A program made the position numbers and the translations under genes. The notes beneath the pieces are model-generated. The model was given only the letters and a program-made list of their open reading frames with translations, made no database searches and had not been told where the DNA came from. A stretch of 60,873 nt of DNA from RGIG7213 sp045545665 (GTDB lineage Bacteria; Bacillota; Clostridia; Oscillospirales; CAG-272): NCBI GenBank assembly GCA_045545665.1, contig JAZQBL010000008.1, positions 1 to 60,873 of the forward strand, written 5' to 3'. Shown here one piece after another: positions 49,148 to 58,053 of the stretch (the stretch's first letter is position 1; the number at the start of each line of letters is the position of its first letter).

Positions 49148-51403
49148 TCACTCGATCGGAGTGCCTATTACCTCACCTAAGTATAAAAACTCTATTGAAA
49201 CGACGCTTCCTTCAGGGACTTCGGTTCCCGCCTCGGGATACTGCTTTACCGCATACGCCTCTTTATTCGTCACGGATCCGCTGACGCTTATATTAAGTCC
49301 CGAATTTATAACGAGCTTATTGGCATCTGACGGTGATTTTCCTATTACGTCGGGAACTTTTACACTTCTCACATCTTCGTTTGACGATGTATAAAGTATC
49401 ACCTTTCCGTCTTTTATAACAAGGCTGTCGCCTGCCTTCGGCATCTGCGATACGACAGTTTTTCCGTTTCCTTTAACGCTTACCGTATAGCCGAGAGATT
49501 CAAGCTTATTTTTTGCACTGCTTACGTCTGCGCCGACGTAGCTTTCAATTGTGTGCTGTTTTGCATCCTTTCCTTCGGATGAATATTCGGGTTCTATGCC
49601 GAGATAAGGCAGGACCTCTGCCATTATCTTACTGTTGTACGGTGCGGCAATTACCGAACCTTCTACACGGCTGACCTCGGCGTTCGGTTCATCCACAACA
49701 ACTATCATGGTTATAGCGGGATCTGCCGCAGGAGCGACCGAGAAACACGAGCCTATGCGGAGTGAAAACTCACCGTTTGCATCGGCTTTGTCTCGCTTTT
49801 CCGACGTTCCCGTTTTAGCACCGATCTTGTACCCGGGCACGTATGCGTTTCCCGCACCGACACCGTTCGTTACGCCTTTTTCAAGTATATCGCAGATCTG
49901 ACTGCCCGTATCGGAGGAGATGACCTGCCTTTTCGTAGTTGTTTCAATATTTTTGATGACGTTTCCGTCACCGTCGAGTATTTGCTTCACCACGTGCGGA
50001 ACAACGACGTTACCGCCGTTTGCAACGGAGGAGATCGAAGTGAGCTGTCTTATTGCCGTAACCTTGAAAGTCTGACCGAAAGAATACACGGCAAGCTCTG
50101 TCTGGTTAAAATTCTTGTATTGGTGGCAATAAGTCGATGCTTCACCCGGCAGATCTATCCCTGTAAGCTCTTTGTAGCCGAACAGCTCATAGTATTCGTA
50201 AAACTGTTCTTTCCCGAGCTTTTCAGCCGTTATCATCATCGTGGGGTTGCACGACATCTGAAGACCTTCCGCGAAAGAAATATCGCCGTGACCGCTTCTT
50301 TTATGACATCTGATTATACCGTAACCGGGTATTGAATGATATCCGGGACAGGTATAAGGGCTTCTCTGTGTTACGATATCTTCCTCAAGCGCCATACTGC
50401 ACGTTGCCACCTTAAAGGTGGATCCCGGTTCGTAAAGGTCGTTTATCGCTTTATTCGACCACATAACGCCGAGAAGATTGTTTTTCAGAATATTATATTC
50501 AGCCGTTCCGACTTCGTGTCCGCACGTATCGAGCTTAAGCTGTGATGCGGCATCAAGCACGTACGGCGTATTGCAGTTAAAGTCGGGCTTCGTTGCCATT
50601 GCAAGTATTTCACCCGTGTCGGGATCCATAATTATTCCCGTTACACGGTTTTGCGCATCGGCAGATTCAAGCGCTTCTTCGAGGTATTTTTCAAGAACAC
50701 GCTGTATGTTATAGTCTATCGTAAGAACGAGGTCGCAGCCGTCGACCGCTTTTACGTAGCTTTCGTATTTATACGGCATATCGAGCCCGAGACCGTTCTT
50801 TGCGGTTATTATCTTACCCGAGGTGCCTGTGAGATAGTCGTTATATTGGTATTCGACACCGTAAAGTCCCTGACCGTCAGTACCCGTAAAGCCGAGAACG
50901 TGAGAAAGCAGATTATCGTAAGGATAAAATCTTTCCGTACTTGTTACAAGGTGGACACAGTCAAGCTTATATTCGGCAACGAATGCACGAACCATATCCG
51001 CTTCTTCCTTGCCGACGCCTTTTTTGATCGTTTCGTCCTTGCGGTTCACAAGCCCGCCTTTTTCGTAGATCATATCGTAATCTACGTTGAGTATACGCGA
51101 AAGATTTTCGGCAATCAGTCTGCGTTCTGCATTTCCGTCGATATCGGCAGGAGATATAAATACTCTTTCGACTGTATTGTTATCGGCAAGTATTATTCCG
51201 TTTCTGTCGTATATACGTCCTCTCGATGCCGAAACGGACGTTTCTCTCGTTATATTTTCAGCGGCCTTTTTCTGATATTCGCTGTAGCTCCATATTTGCA
51301 GATAGAAAAGTCTGCCGCTGACGATAAGAACAGCGGCAACAAGTATAAATATTAGTACTCTGTCCTTGACAGACGTATTCTTTGGTTTTATGTTACCGAT
51401 GAT
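49148..51403 (-). CDS. spoVD: Class B penicillin-binding protein, SpoVD/FtsI type, with ATC start
   Basis: 751 aa from ATC at 51403. The conserved N-terminal helix (VLIFILVAAVLIVSGRLFYL) and the R-G-x-I-x-D-R-N-G box (ASRGRIYDRNGIILADNN) lie upstream of the first in-frame ATG at 51073. No ATG, GTG or TTG is available; AAAGGG lies 6 bases before ATC. Transpeptidase motifs: GSTFKVATCS (Ser nucleophile), MSCNPTM (SxN) and GAKTGTSEKRD (KTG). Two PASTA domains close the protein (VGADVSSAKNKLESLGYTVS; VPDVIGKSPSDANKLVINSG), as in SpoVD. Crosslinks peptidoglycan with the SEDS partner. Confidence 0.92.
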   Translation of the reverse strand: MIGNIKPKNTSVKDRVLIFILVAAVLIVSGRLFYLQIWSYSEYQKKAAENITRETSVSASRGRIYDRNGIILADNNTVERVFISPADIDGNAERRLIAENLSRILNVDYDMIYEKGGLVNRKDETIKKGVGKEEADMVRAFVAEYKLDCVHLVTSTERFYPYDNLLSHVLGFTGTDGQGLYGVEYQYNDYLTGTSGKIITAKNGLGLDMPYKYESYVKAVDGCDLVLTIDYNIQRVLEKYLEEALESADAQNRVTGIIMDPDTGEILAMATKPDFNCNTPYVLDAASQLKLDTCGHEVGTAEYNILKNNLLGVMWSNKAINDLYEPGSTFKVATCSMALEEDIVTQRSPYTCPGYHSIPGYGIIRCHKRSGHGDISFAEGLQMSCNPTMMITAEKLGKEQFYEYYELFGYKELTGIDLPGEASTYCHQYKNFNQTELAVYSFGQTFKVTAIRQLTSISSVANGGNVVVPHVVKQILDGDGNVIKNIETTTKRQVISSDTGSQICDILEKGVTNGVGAGNAYVPGYKIGAKTGTSEKRDKADANGEFSLRIGSCFSVAPAADPAITMIVVVDEPNAEVSRVEGSVIAAPYNSKIMAEVLPYLGIEPEYSSEGKDAKQHTIESYVGADVSSAKNKLESLGYTVSVKGNGKTVVSQMPKAGDSLVIKDGKVILYTSSNEDVRSVKVPDVIGKSPSDANKLVINSGLNISVSGSVTNKEAYAVKQYPEAGTEVPEGSVVSIEFLYLGEVIGTPIE

Positions 51404-51449
51404 AAAACACCCTTTCGTATATCCGTATCCGCACTTTAATTATACTTCT

Positions 51450-51965
51450 TTATCCGCCGATATATTCCAAAATATCGCCGAGACTGTCACCTATAGCGGA
51501 AAAAATAGCTGAAAGCGAATAATCGTTATCATCATCGGCATTGAGCACAGATGAGGAATCCTCTGCCGCAACGGTAACGTATTTTTTCGGAAGCTTGTCT
51601 TCCTTTACCATTCCCATTGCCTGAGCCTGTTCTTCTATGTATTTAAGATCATTTTTCTGCGAAAGCTCGTAATTAAGCTCTTCTTCGGCTTCAACAAGAG
51701 CTTTAAGCTCATTACTCAGCTCCGACACCTGTGAGGAATAGTCACTCACCTGAACGGTTACAAATACGATAAACATAAGAAGTATTGCACAGATTATCGC
51801 CATAAACATTGTGCCGACAGGCAACGGAGTCTTCGATTTTTTTGTATCGGTAAACGTCTTTTCTTTTATTTTGAGTTTTTTATAATTTCCGTTTATAAGC
51901 TCGTTTTTGAGCATCGGTGAAAGTTCTGTATCTTCTCTTACGGTAAGATGCTTTTCCGCTGTCAT
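51450..51965 (-). CDS. ftsL: Cell division protein FtsL-like
   Basis: 171 aa. Single membrane helix (MFMAIICAILLMFIVFVTVQ, ~53-72) followed by a coiled coil (SSQVSELSNELKALVEAEEE, then LNYELSQK) and an AQAMGMVKEDKLPKKYV motif typical of FtsL. An acidic C-terminal tail of 40 residues is longer than usual. Position between rsmH and the PBP is the classic ftsL site. AAGGAG precedes ATG. Confidence 0.88.
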   Translation of the reverse strand: MTAEKHLTVREDTELSPMLKNELINGNYKKLKIKEKTFTDTKKSKTPLPVGTMFMAIICAILLMFIVFVTVQVSDYSSQVSELSNELKALVEAEEELNYELSQKNDLKYIEEQAQAMGMVKEDKLPKKYVTVAAEDSSSVLNADDDNDYSLSAIFSAIGDSLGDILEYIGG

Positions 51966-51978
51966 ATTTTTCTCCTTT

Positions 51979-52935
51979 TTAGTTTATCTTTTCCGCAATT
52001 CTGAGCTTTGCGCTTCTTGAGCGCGGGTTTTCTTCAAGCTCTTTGGCAGAAGGCAATATCGGTTTTTTCGTAACAACTTTTACAAGCGGTTTTTTTCCGC
52101 ACACGCAAATGGGAAATTCGGGCGGGCACGTACAGCCGGAGGACGCATCCGCAAACATCTGCTTTACTATTCTGTCTTCAAGCGAGTGGAAGGTTATAAC
52201 GCACAGCCTTCCGTTTTCTGCCAGATGCTCCGTAAGACTTTTAAGTGTCGGGGCTATTATTTCAAGCTCACTGTTGACAGCGATCCTTATCGCCTGAAAC
52301 GTCTTTTTTGCAGGGTGATGTCCGCCGACCTTCGCCTTCGTCGGCATCGCCGACTTTATGATATCAACAAGCTCAAGGGTCGTTTCAATCGGCTTGTCCT
52401 GTCTTGAAGAAACTATTTTTTTTGCTATTTGCGGAGCGTAGTTTTCTTCCCCGTACGTATATATTATTTTCTTTATTTCTTCTTCGCTGTATGTGTTGAC
52501 AACATCGTATGCACTGATGGGATCCGAAACGTTCATACGCATATCCAAAGGCGCATCGTTCATATACGAAAAGCCTCTTTCGGCGCAATCAAGCTGAAAA
52601 GAGGATACCCCCAGATCTATTAGTGCGCCGTCTATATGCTCTGTCGCCAAACTGCTGAGGATGTCCTCTATATTTCTGAAATTATTGTTTACAAATATTA
52701 TTCTGTCCGAGTATTCGGCAAGCCGTCTTTTTGCGGCATTTATCGCCGTTATATCCGTATCAACGCATATAAGCTTACCTGTGGTAAGTCTTTTTGCTAT
52801 CTGCTCACTGTGGCCGCCGCCTCCGAGGGTGAGATCACAGTATACACCGTCACTTTTTATGTTAAGTCCTTCGATACATTCCGAAAGCATAACGGAATAG
52901 TGGGAAAAATCTTCTGCACACGTATTCTTACTCAC
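51979..52935 (-). CDS. rsmH: 16S rRNA (cytosine1402-N4)-methyltransferase
   Basis: 318 aa starting at GTG (52935) with GAGGT 6 bases upstream. SAM motif VYCDLTLGGGGHSEQIAKRL near 32; GALIDLGVSSFQLDCAERGF and HHPAKKTFQAIRIAVNSELE are hallmark RsmH segments; VITFHSLEDRIVKQMF near 250. Methylates 16S rRNA C1402. Second gene of the dcw cluster. Confidence 0.97.
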   Translation of the reverse strand: MSKNTCAEDFSHYSVMLSECIEGLNIKSDGVYCDLTLGGGGHSEQIAKRLTTGKLICVDTDITAINAAKRRLAEYSDRIIFVNNNFRNIEDILSSLATEHIDGALIDLGVSSFQLDCAERGFSYMNDAPLDMRMNVSDPISAYDVVNTYSEEEIKKIIYTYGEENYAPQIAKKIVSSRQDKPIETTLELVDIIKSAMPTKAKVGGHHPAKKTFQAIRIAVNSELEIIAPTLKSLTEHLAENGRLCVITFHSLEDRIVKQMFADASSGCTCPPEFPICVCGKKPLVKVVTKKPILPSAKELEENPRSRSAKLRIAEKIN

Positions 52936-52944
52936 AGCAGTACC

Positions 52945-53367
52945 TCACATTCCGTAGTTTGCAAACAGCGTCTTTATTTCGTCTATGTCTTCTTCTGCGA
53001 TAAGCTGTTCGTATCTTTCGGCGGACCATATCTCTATTCTGTCGCCCATACCGACTATCACCGCATTTTTATCTATTCCCGCAAACTCTCTGACTTTCGT
53101 GTTGAGAAGTATTCTTCCTCCCGAATCAAGCTCCGCGCTCTGTGTTCTTCTGAAAATGGAACGCTTCGGCCCTTCCCCGGTTATCGAAGGAAGCTTACCG
53201 AGTATCTGTTCTGAAAGCTTATTCCACGATTCTTCTGTAAAAACCGTAACACAGCCGCTGAAGCCGCAGGAGATATATATGACAGAACCCAGCTCGTCAC
53301 GGAATTTTACCGGTACGAATATTCTGCCTTTTGCATCCACAGTATGCTCAAATTCGCCAACGAACAC
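52945..53367 (-). CDS. mraZ: Transcriptional regulator MraZ
   Basis: 140 aa from GTG at 53367. That start gives MFVGEFEHTVDAKGRIFVPV, the family N-terminus, and has AAGGAGG exactly 8 bases upstream; upstream in-frame codons extend into promoter DNA. Two SpoVT/AbrB-like MraZ domains: DAKGRIFVPVKFRDEL and LDSGGRILLNTKVREFAGID. DNA-binding regulator of its own dcw operon; direct repeats at 53446-53475 are likely its binding sites. Confidence 0.96.
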   Translation of the reverse strand: MFVGEFEHTVDAKGRIFVPVKFRDELGSVIYISCGFSGCVTVFTEESWNKLSEQILGKLPSITGEGPKRSIFRRTQSAELDSGGRILLNTKVREFAGIDKNAVIVGMGDRIEIWSAERYEQLIAEEDIDEIKTLFANYGM

Positions 53368-53404
53368 GTGTTCTGCCTCCTTTTTCATAGAATTTGCATC
53401 AAAG

Positions 53405-53434
53405 TTATCCACACAATCCACATAGTTCTCCACA
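53405..53434. promoter_or_regulatory. Cluster of DnaA-box-like sequences in the mraZ leader
   Basis: TTATCCACA (53405-53413, consensus DnaA box), CAATCCACA (53414-53422) and TTCTCCACA (53426-53434) in the same orientation between the promoter and the mraZ start. They could link division-gene expression to DnaA, or be part of the MraZ operator. Confidence 0.5.
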
Positions 53435-53445
53435 TTTATGAACTC

Positions 53446-53475
53446 TGGTAACATCTAGTGACACTTGGTGACACC
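53446..53475. promoter_or_regulatory. Three 10-bp-period direct repeats, probable MraZ box
   Basis: TGGTAACA (53446), TAGTGACA (53456) and TGGTGACA (53466) repeat every 10 bases around the transcription start. MraZ is known to bind short direct repeats of about one helical turn upstream of its own gene. Confidence 0.65.
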
Positions 53476-53478
53476 GTC

Positions 53479-53507
53479 ATTATATAATACATGCGAAAAA
53501 ATTGCAA
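53479..53507 (-). promoter_or_regulatory. Promoter of the dcw cluster (PmraZ)
   Basis: Minus strand TTGCAA (53502-53507), 17 bases, TATAAT (53479-53484). Confidence 0.85.
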
Positions 53508-53557
53508 TAGCATTTCCCGATTTTGAGCAAAGAATTTTTTAAACTTTTTGTAAATTC

Positions 53558-53579
53558 AGCTTTTTTGTCGAAAAAAGCT
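53558..53579. promoter_or_regulatory. Hairpin upstream of the ZIP gene
   Basis: AGCTTTTTT-GTCG-AAAAAAGCT, a perfect 9-bp AT-rich stem. Its place between divergent dcw and ZIP promoter regions suggests a regulator site or weak structure; no plus-strand promoter is clear. Confidence 0.4.
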
Positions 53580-53629
53580 ATATCACATCACGGCAGACGC
53601 GAATATACTTTCAGCGGAGGTGGTACATC

Positions 53630-54388
53630 ATAAGCAACACACAAACAGCTTTTTTGTTTACTGTCATTGCAGGTCTTGCTTCCTGTATTGGCGGAAGCAT
53701 CGTTTTTTTTAACACGAAGAAAACGTACACGAATAAGTTTTTGGGCATAAGTCTTGCGTTTTCCGCAGGCGTTATGCTTTACATATCGTTCACGGAAATA
53801 TTATCAAAAGCGCAGGAATATCTCGGCGGTGATACAGTAAGCGCATTATTCCGTGTAAACATCGGCTTTTTTTCGGGTATACTCTTTATGATACTCCTGA
53901 GCATCGTTTTACCCGAAAATAAAGACGACGCCACACGTCTCACAAAAGCGGGGGTTTATGCATCTCTTGCAACGACGGTTCACAATTTCCCCGAGGGACT
54001 TGTCACGTTTATGGCTGTTCTTGACGGCTCAAGCGCTTCTTTACCCACGTTTTTTGCCATAGCACTTCACAATATCCCCGAGGGTGTGGCGGCAGCACTT
54101 CCCACCGCACACGGAACAAAGAGCAAGCTTAAAGGATTTCTTGCCGCATCCGTTTCAGCCGTTGCAGAACCGCTCGGCGCTTTGATCGGTTGGTTTTTAC
54201 TGAAACCTATCATAAACGACACAACAAACGGGATCATCTTTGCCGCAAGCGCGGGGATAATGGTTTATCTTTGCTTTGACGAACTTTTACCGCTTGCCTA
54301 CGAATACTGCGGTGAGAAAAAAAGCGTTACCGCCATAATATGCGGTTTTGCCGTAATGGCTTTATCATTAACGCTGTTAAACGTATAA
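53630..54388 (+). CDS. zupT: ZIP-family metal transporter, with ATA start
   Basis: 252 aa from ATA at 53630, giving SNTQTAFLFTVIAGLASCIG, which matches the ZupT-type N-terminus. GGAGGTG lies 6-7 bases upstream. The only in-frame canonical codon, TTG at 53654, would remove half of the first membrane helix and lacks a ribosome binding site. About eight helices; metal sites TTVHNFPEGLVTF and IALHNIPEGVAAALP (HNxPEG twice) are the GufA/ZupT signature. Imports Zn2+, Fe2+ or Mn2+. Confidence 0.9.
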   Translation: MSNTQTAFLFTVIAGLASCIGGSIVFFNTKKTYTNKFLGISLAFSAGVMLYISFTEILSKAQEYLGGDTVSALFRVNIGFFSGILFMILLSIVLPENKDDATRLTKAGVYASLATTVHNFPEGLVTFMAVLDGSSASLPTFFAIALHNIPEGVAAALPTAHGTKSKLKGFLAASVSAVAEPLGALIGWFLLKPIINDTTNGIIFAASAGIMVYLCFDELLPLAYEYCGEKKSVTAIICGFAVMALSLTLLNV

Positions 54389-54419
54389 AAGAGCGTCACA
54401 AAAAATAATAATTTTATAC

Positions 54420-54448
54420 TTGAATTGAACAAACCTGTATGATATAAT
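54420..54448 (+). promoter_or_regulatory. Promoter of polA
   Basis: TTGAAT (54420-54425), 17 bases, TATAAT (54443-54448). Confidence 0.8.
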
Positions 54449-54481
54449 TACTTTGATTATCAAAAAAAGGAAAACGAAAGA

Positions 54482-56974
54482 ATGAAAAAGCTCCTTGCTA
54501 TAGACGGTAACAGCATACTTAACAGAGCGTATTACGGCATACGTCCGCTTACAACGAAGGACGGTATTTTCACAAATGCCGTATACGGTCTTGTAAACAC
54601 GGTAACCTCGAATATGGGGTACGTAAAGCCCGACTTTTGCGCTGTCGCATTCGATCTCAAAGCACCGACCTTCCGCCATTTGAAATATGAAGGCTACAAG
54701 GCTACCCGAAAAGGTATGCCGGAGGAGCTGGCAATGCAGCTCCCCTACGCAAAGGAAGTCCTTTCGGCGATGGGATTGCACGTGCTTGAGTGTCAGGGTT
54801 ATGAAGCTGACGATATTCTCGGAACGCTTGCACGTATATGCGATGAATCCGAGGACGTCGAAGGGTACATCCTCACAGGCGACAGAGATTCTTTACAGCT
54901 TATAAGCGACCGTGTGAAAGTCCTTCTCGTTAAGAACAGCGGTATTGAGGTCTACGACAGGGAGCGTTTTATTTCCGAATACGGAACGACGCCTGACAGA
55001 CTCGTTGACATAAAAGCGCTTATGGGTGACAGCTCCGACAACATCCCCGGCGTACCGGGAATAGGTGAAAAAACAGCTCTGAAACTCATTGCCGATTTCG
55101 GTTCACTCGACGGAATATATTCACAAAGCGATATACAAGGCGTTACAAAATCCGTAAAAGAAAAACTGATATCTGGCAAAGATTCGGCATATATGTCTTA
55201 TGAGCTTGCTAAAATTTATAAAGAGGTCCCCTGCGTTCAAAGTGTCGCCCCTTTACTTTGCACGGGCTTTGACAGAAGCAAGCTTTACGATCTTTTCACA
55301 ACGCTTGAATTCGGTGCATTCATAAAAAAATTCGATCTTGTATCGGAAAAGCCGAAAGCAGATATACCCACGTTTAAAAGCGTAACAAAAGAAGATATCG
55401 AAAATATTTCAGACCGTGTATTTTCAGCCGTCCTTTCGGAAAACGGAGAAATATATCTTTACAGCGAAGATGATGCATACGTGTGTACTTTTGACAAAAG
55501 CTCATCTTTTTATAAAAACAATTCTTTCATATGTGACGACAGCAAACGTCTCTTCTCGCTGTGTCCCGAAATGAACGTCACATTTGATGTTTTTCTGGCT
55601 GATTACGTGCTCAACGCATCAGAGGGCAATCACTCCGTACAATCGCTCGCCTTAACACACCTCGGCATATCGGCAGGCTCATCGCCTCAAGAGCGTGCAT
55701 ATTGTATATACAAGCTTCACAAAATACTCGACGACCTTCTTGAAGAACAGCACGTTTCTTCGTTGTATTACGATATTGAGCTTCCGCTTGCAGGTGTTCT
55801 TGCGAAAATGGAAACGGAAGGTTTCCGAGTGGATACGGACGGTCTTGAAAGCTTCGGCATCGTTTTATCGCAGGAGCTTGATGCGCTCACCGAAAGAATA
55901 TATCTGCTTGCAGGGCACGAATTCAATATAAATTCCCCAAAACAGCTCGGCACGGTATTGTTTGAAGAGCTGATGCTGCCGACGCAGAAAAAGACAAAAA
56001 CAGGCTACAGCACAAACGTGGACGTACTTGAAAAGCTCAGCCCTTACCATCCGATAATCGACGAAATACTCGAATACAGATCACTGTCAAAGCTCAAAAG
56101 CACTTATGCCGACGGGCTTTTGAAGGTAACGGACGAAAACGGCATCATACACACTTCGTTCAATCAGACCGTAACGGCAACAGGCAGACTTTCATCCACT
56201 GAGCCAAACCTGCAAAACATACCGATAAGGACCGAAAGAGGGCGTGAATTAAGAAGATTTTTCATTCCCAAGTCAAGCGACTACGTCCTTGTCGATGCGG
56301 ACTATTCGCAAATAGAGCTTCGTATCCTTGCGGCTATCGCAGAGGACGAAAAAATGATAAAAGCATTCAGAGATAACGAGGATATCCACACACTTACCGC
56401 CTCCGGCGTTTTCGGTGTTGACGTAAGTGAGGTGACGCCCGAGCTTCGCAGACGTGCAAAGGCTGTAAATTTCGGGATAATATACGGCATCGGCGACTTT
56501 TCTTTGGCGCAGGATATAGGGGTCACGAAGGCGGCGGCAAAAAAATATATCGAAGGATATCTTGCAAATTACCCCGGCGTTGCCGCATATCTGAACGAAA
56601 TAAAGCGTACCGCGCACGAACTCGGATACGTTACGACACTGTTCGGAAGAAGACGCTACATCCCCGAGCTTTCATCATCGAAAAAGACTCTCGTTTCATT
56701 TGGTGAACGCGTCGCCATGAACAGCCCCATACAAGGAACAGCGGCGGATATAATAAAGCTTGCTATGGTAAACACACAAAAAGCTCTTGAAAAAGGCGGA
56801 TACGACGCACATCTCATTTTACAGGTACACGACGAACTGATAATAGAGACTCACGTATCGTGCAAAGATGAGGTAATGGAGCTTTTAAAGCGAGAGATGG
56901 AAAACGTAATACAGCTGCCCGTATCACTCACAGCGGAGATAAAGAGTGCAGGCAACTGGTTTGACTGCAAATAA
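54482..56974 (+). CDS. polA: DNA polymerase I
   Basis: 830 aa. 5'-nuclease domain 1-290 (LLAIDGNSILNRAYYGIRPL, GYEADDILGTLAR, GVPGIGEKTALKLI). The 3'-5' exonuclease region (~300-450) has lost the DxE catalytic motif (FSAVLSENGEIYLYSEDDAY in its place), so proofreading is unlikely. Polymerase domain ~450-830: motif A VDADYSQIELRILAAIAEDE, motif B RRRAKAVNFGIIYGIGDF and motif C LQVHDELIIE. Repairs gaps and removes primers. Monocistronic promoter; a lipoprotein gene follows 19 nt after. Confidence 0.97.
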   Translation: MKKLLAIDGNSILNRAYYGIRPLTTKDGIFTNAVYGLVNTVTSNMGYVKPDFCAVAFDLKAPTFRHLKYEGYKATRKGMPEELAMQLPYAKEVLSAMGLHVLECQGYEADDILGTLARICDESEDVEGYILTGDRDSLQLISDRVKVLLVKNSGIEVYDRERFISEYGTTPDRLVDIKALMGDSSDNIPGVPGIGEKTALKLIADFGSLDGIYSQSDIQGVTKSVKEKLISGKDSAYMSYELAKIYKEVPCVQSVAPLLCTGFDRSKLYDLFTTLEFGAFIKKFDLVSEKPKADIPTFKSVTKEDIENISDRVFSAVLSENGEIYLYSEDDAYVCTFDKSSSFYKNNSFICDDSKRLFSLCPEMNVTFDVFLADYVLNASEGNHSVQSLALTHLGISAGSSPQERAYCIYKLHKILDDLLEEQHVSSLYYDIELPLAGVLAKMETEGFRVDTDGLESFGIVLSQELDALTERIYLLAGHEFNINSPKQLGTVLFEELMLPTQKKTKTGYSTNVDVLEKLSPYHPIIDEILEYRSLSKLKSTYADGLLKVTDENGIIHTSFNQTVTATGRLSSTEPNLQNIPIRTERGRELRRFFIPKSSDYVLVDADYSQIELRILAAIAEDEKMIKAFRDNEDIHTLTASGVFGVDVSEVTPELRRRAKAVNFGIIYGIGDFSLAQDIGVTKAAAKKYIEGYLANYPGVAAYLNEIKRTAHELGYVTTLFGRRRYIPELSSSKKTLVSFGERVAMNSPIQGTAADIIKLAMVNTQKALEKGGYDAHLILQVHDELIIETHVSCKDEVMELLKREMENVIQLPVSLTAEIKSAGNWFDCK

Positions 56975-56993
56975 AAGCGCGAAAGGATAATAT

Positions 56994-58037
56994 ATGAAAA
57001 AAAGATTATTAACAGCGGTTTTCGCCGTATGCTTTATTTTACAGCTCGTGTCGTGCTCGGGAGGGGGTAAGTCGTTACCGCCTTCAACCTACGTAAACGA
57101 GGACTATCACTTTTCATTCACACGTCCGGGTGAATTTTCCTCCGTCGAGCTTGTTGAAAGCGAAGAAAACAGCGACGAATGCGATATTTTCTTCAAGGAT
57201 CCCGACACAGACCGCATGATCGTTTTATCGTGTAAATTCAATCCCGAAGACGATTTTTATTCCTATATGACGTCAAGCCGATTTGACAAAAACAAGATAA
57301 CGTGCGTAAATCAGAACACGTTCATCTACGATGACAGAAGCTCCTCTTCTCCTTCCTACAGTCTCATCTCGGCTACGAAAAGAATGATATTTACCGCAAA
57401 ATACGAAATGGAAGGTTCTGCCAGCCGTGAGGATATTGCCGTATGCGATGCTATGGCATTTGAATTTGACGTGTACGCAAACACACCGAAGCTTGACCCG
57501 ATGTTGAGCGGCACGGTATATCTTTACGAAGATATGTTTTCGTTGAAGATCCCTGCAAATGCAGAATACAAGCTTCTTCCCGAGCAGGAAGCTGTGACTC
57601 CTGACACAAGCACGGATACAAGCGACGGCGAAGAAGACACACACGTTCCGTCACCTTACACATCGGTCACCGTAAAAAACAGACATTACACAGCAAAATA
57701 TTTACTTTCATCACCAAGCGATGCCGCACTTTCGCCCGAGAAAATAACAGAAGAAACGGCAAAGGCTGTCACCGCTGATGAAATAACCGAATTTTCCGAT
57801 ACTCTTATAAGCGGTGTAACGCTTAAAAAGGCAGAGCTTCTTTCATCGGAGGAAGGTGACTATATCTACGTACCGTTCACCTGCGTATACGGAAACGGTG
57901 CATCATACGGAGCGTATATAATGGGTTATTCCCACACGGGAGTTTTTTATAAATACGTGTACGCTTGCCAAAACAGCGCCCCCAAGGGCGAATCCGACAG
58001 ATTTAAAGGAATGCTTGAATCTGCTGTATTTGAATAA
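56994..58037 (+). CDS. Hypothetical lipoprotein, 347 aa
   Basis: Signal peptide with lipobox LVSC (Cys21) after FAVCFILQ. The mature part is Asp/Ser/Thr-rich with two similar ~130-residue halves joined by a low-complexity linker (PDTSTDTSDGEEDTHVPSPY). Each half begins with a strand like YHFSFTRPGEFSSVELVES or YTSVTVKNRHYTAKYLLSSP, a pattern of PsbP-like or surface beta domains. Function unknown. GAAAGGAT precedes ATG. It starts 19 nt after polA and ends 16 nt before the CBM9-like gene, so it may be co-transcribed. Confidence 0.75.
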   Translation: MKKRLLTAVFAVCFILQLVSCSGGGKSLPPSTYVNEDYHFSFTRPGEFSSVELVESEENSDECDIFFKDPDTDRMIVLSCKFNPEDDFYSYMTSSRFDKNKITCVNQNTFIYDDRSSSSPSYSLISATKRMIFTAKYEMEGSASREDIAVCDAMAFEFDVYANTPKLDPMLSGTVYLYEDMFSLKIPANAEYKLLPEQEAVTPDTSTDTSDGEEDTHVPSPYTSVTVKNRHYTAKYLLSSPSDAALSPEKITEETAKAVTADEITEFSDTLISGVTLKKAELLSSEEGDYIYVPFTCVYGNGASYGAYIMGYSHTGVFYKYVYACQNSAPKGESDRFKGMLESAVFE

Positions 58038-58053
58038 TAAAGGAGCTTTTAAA

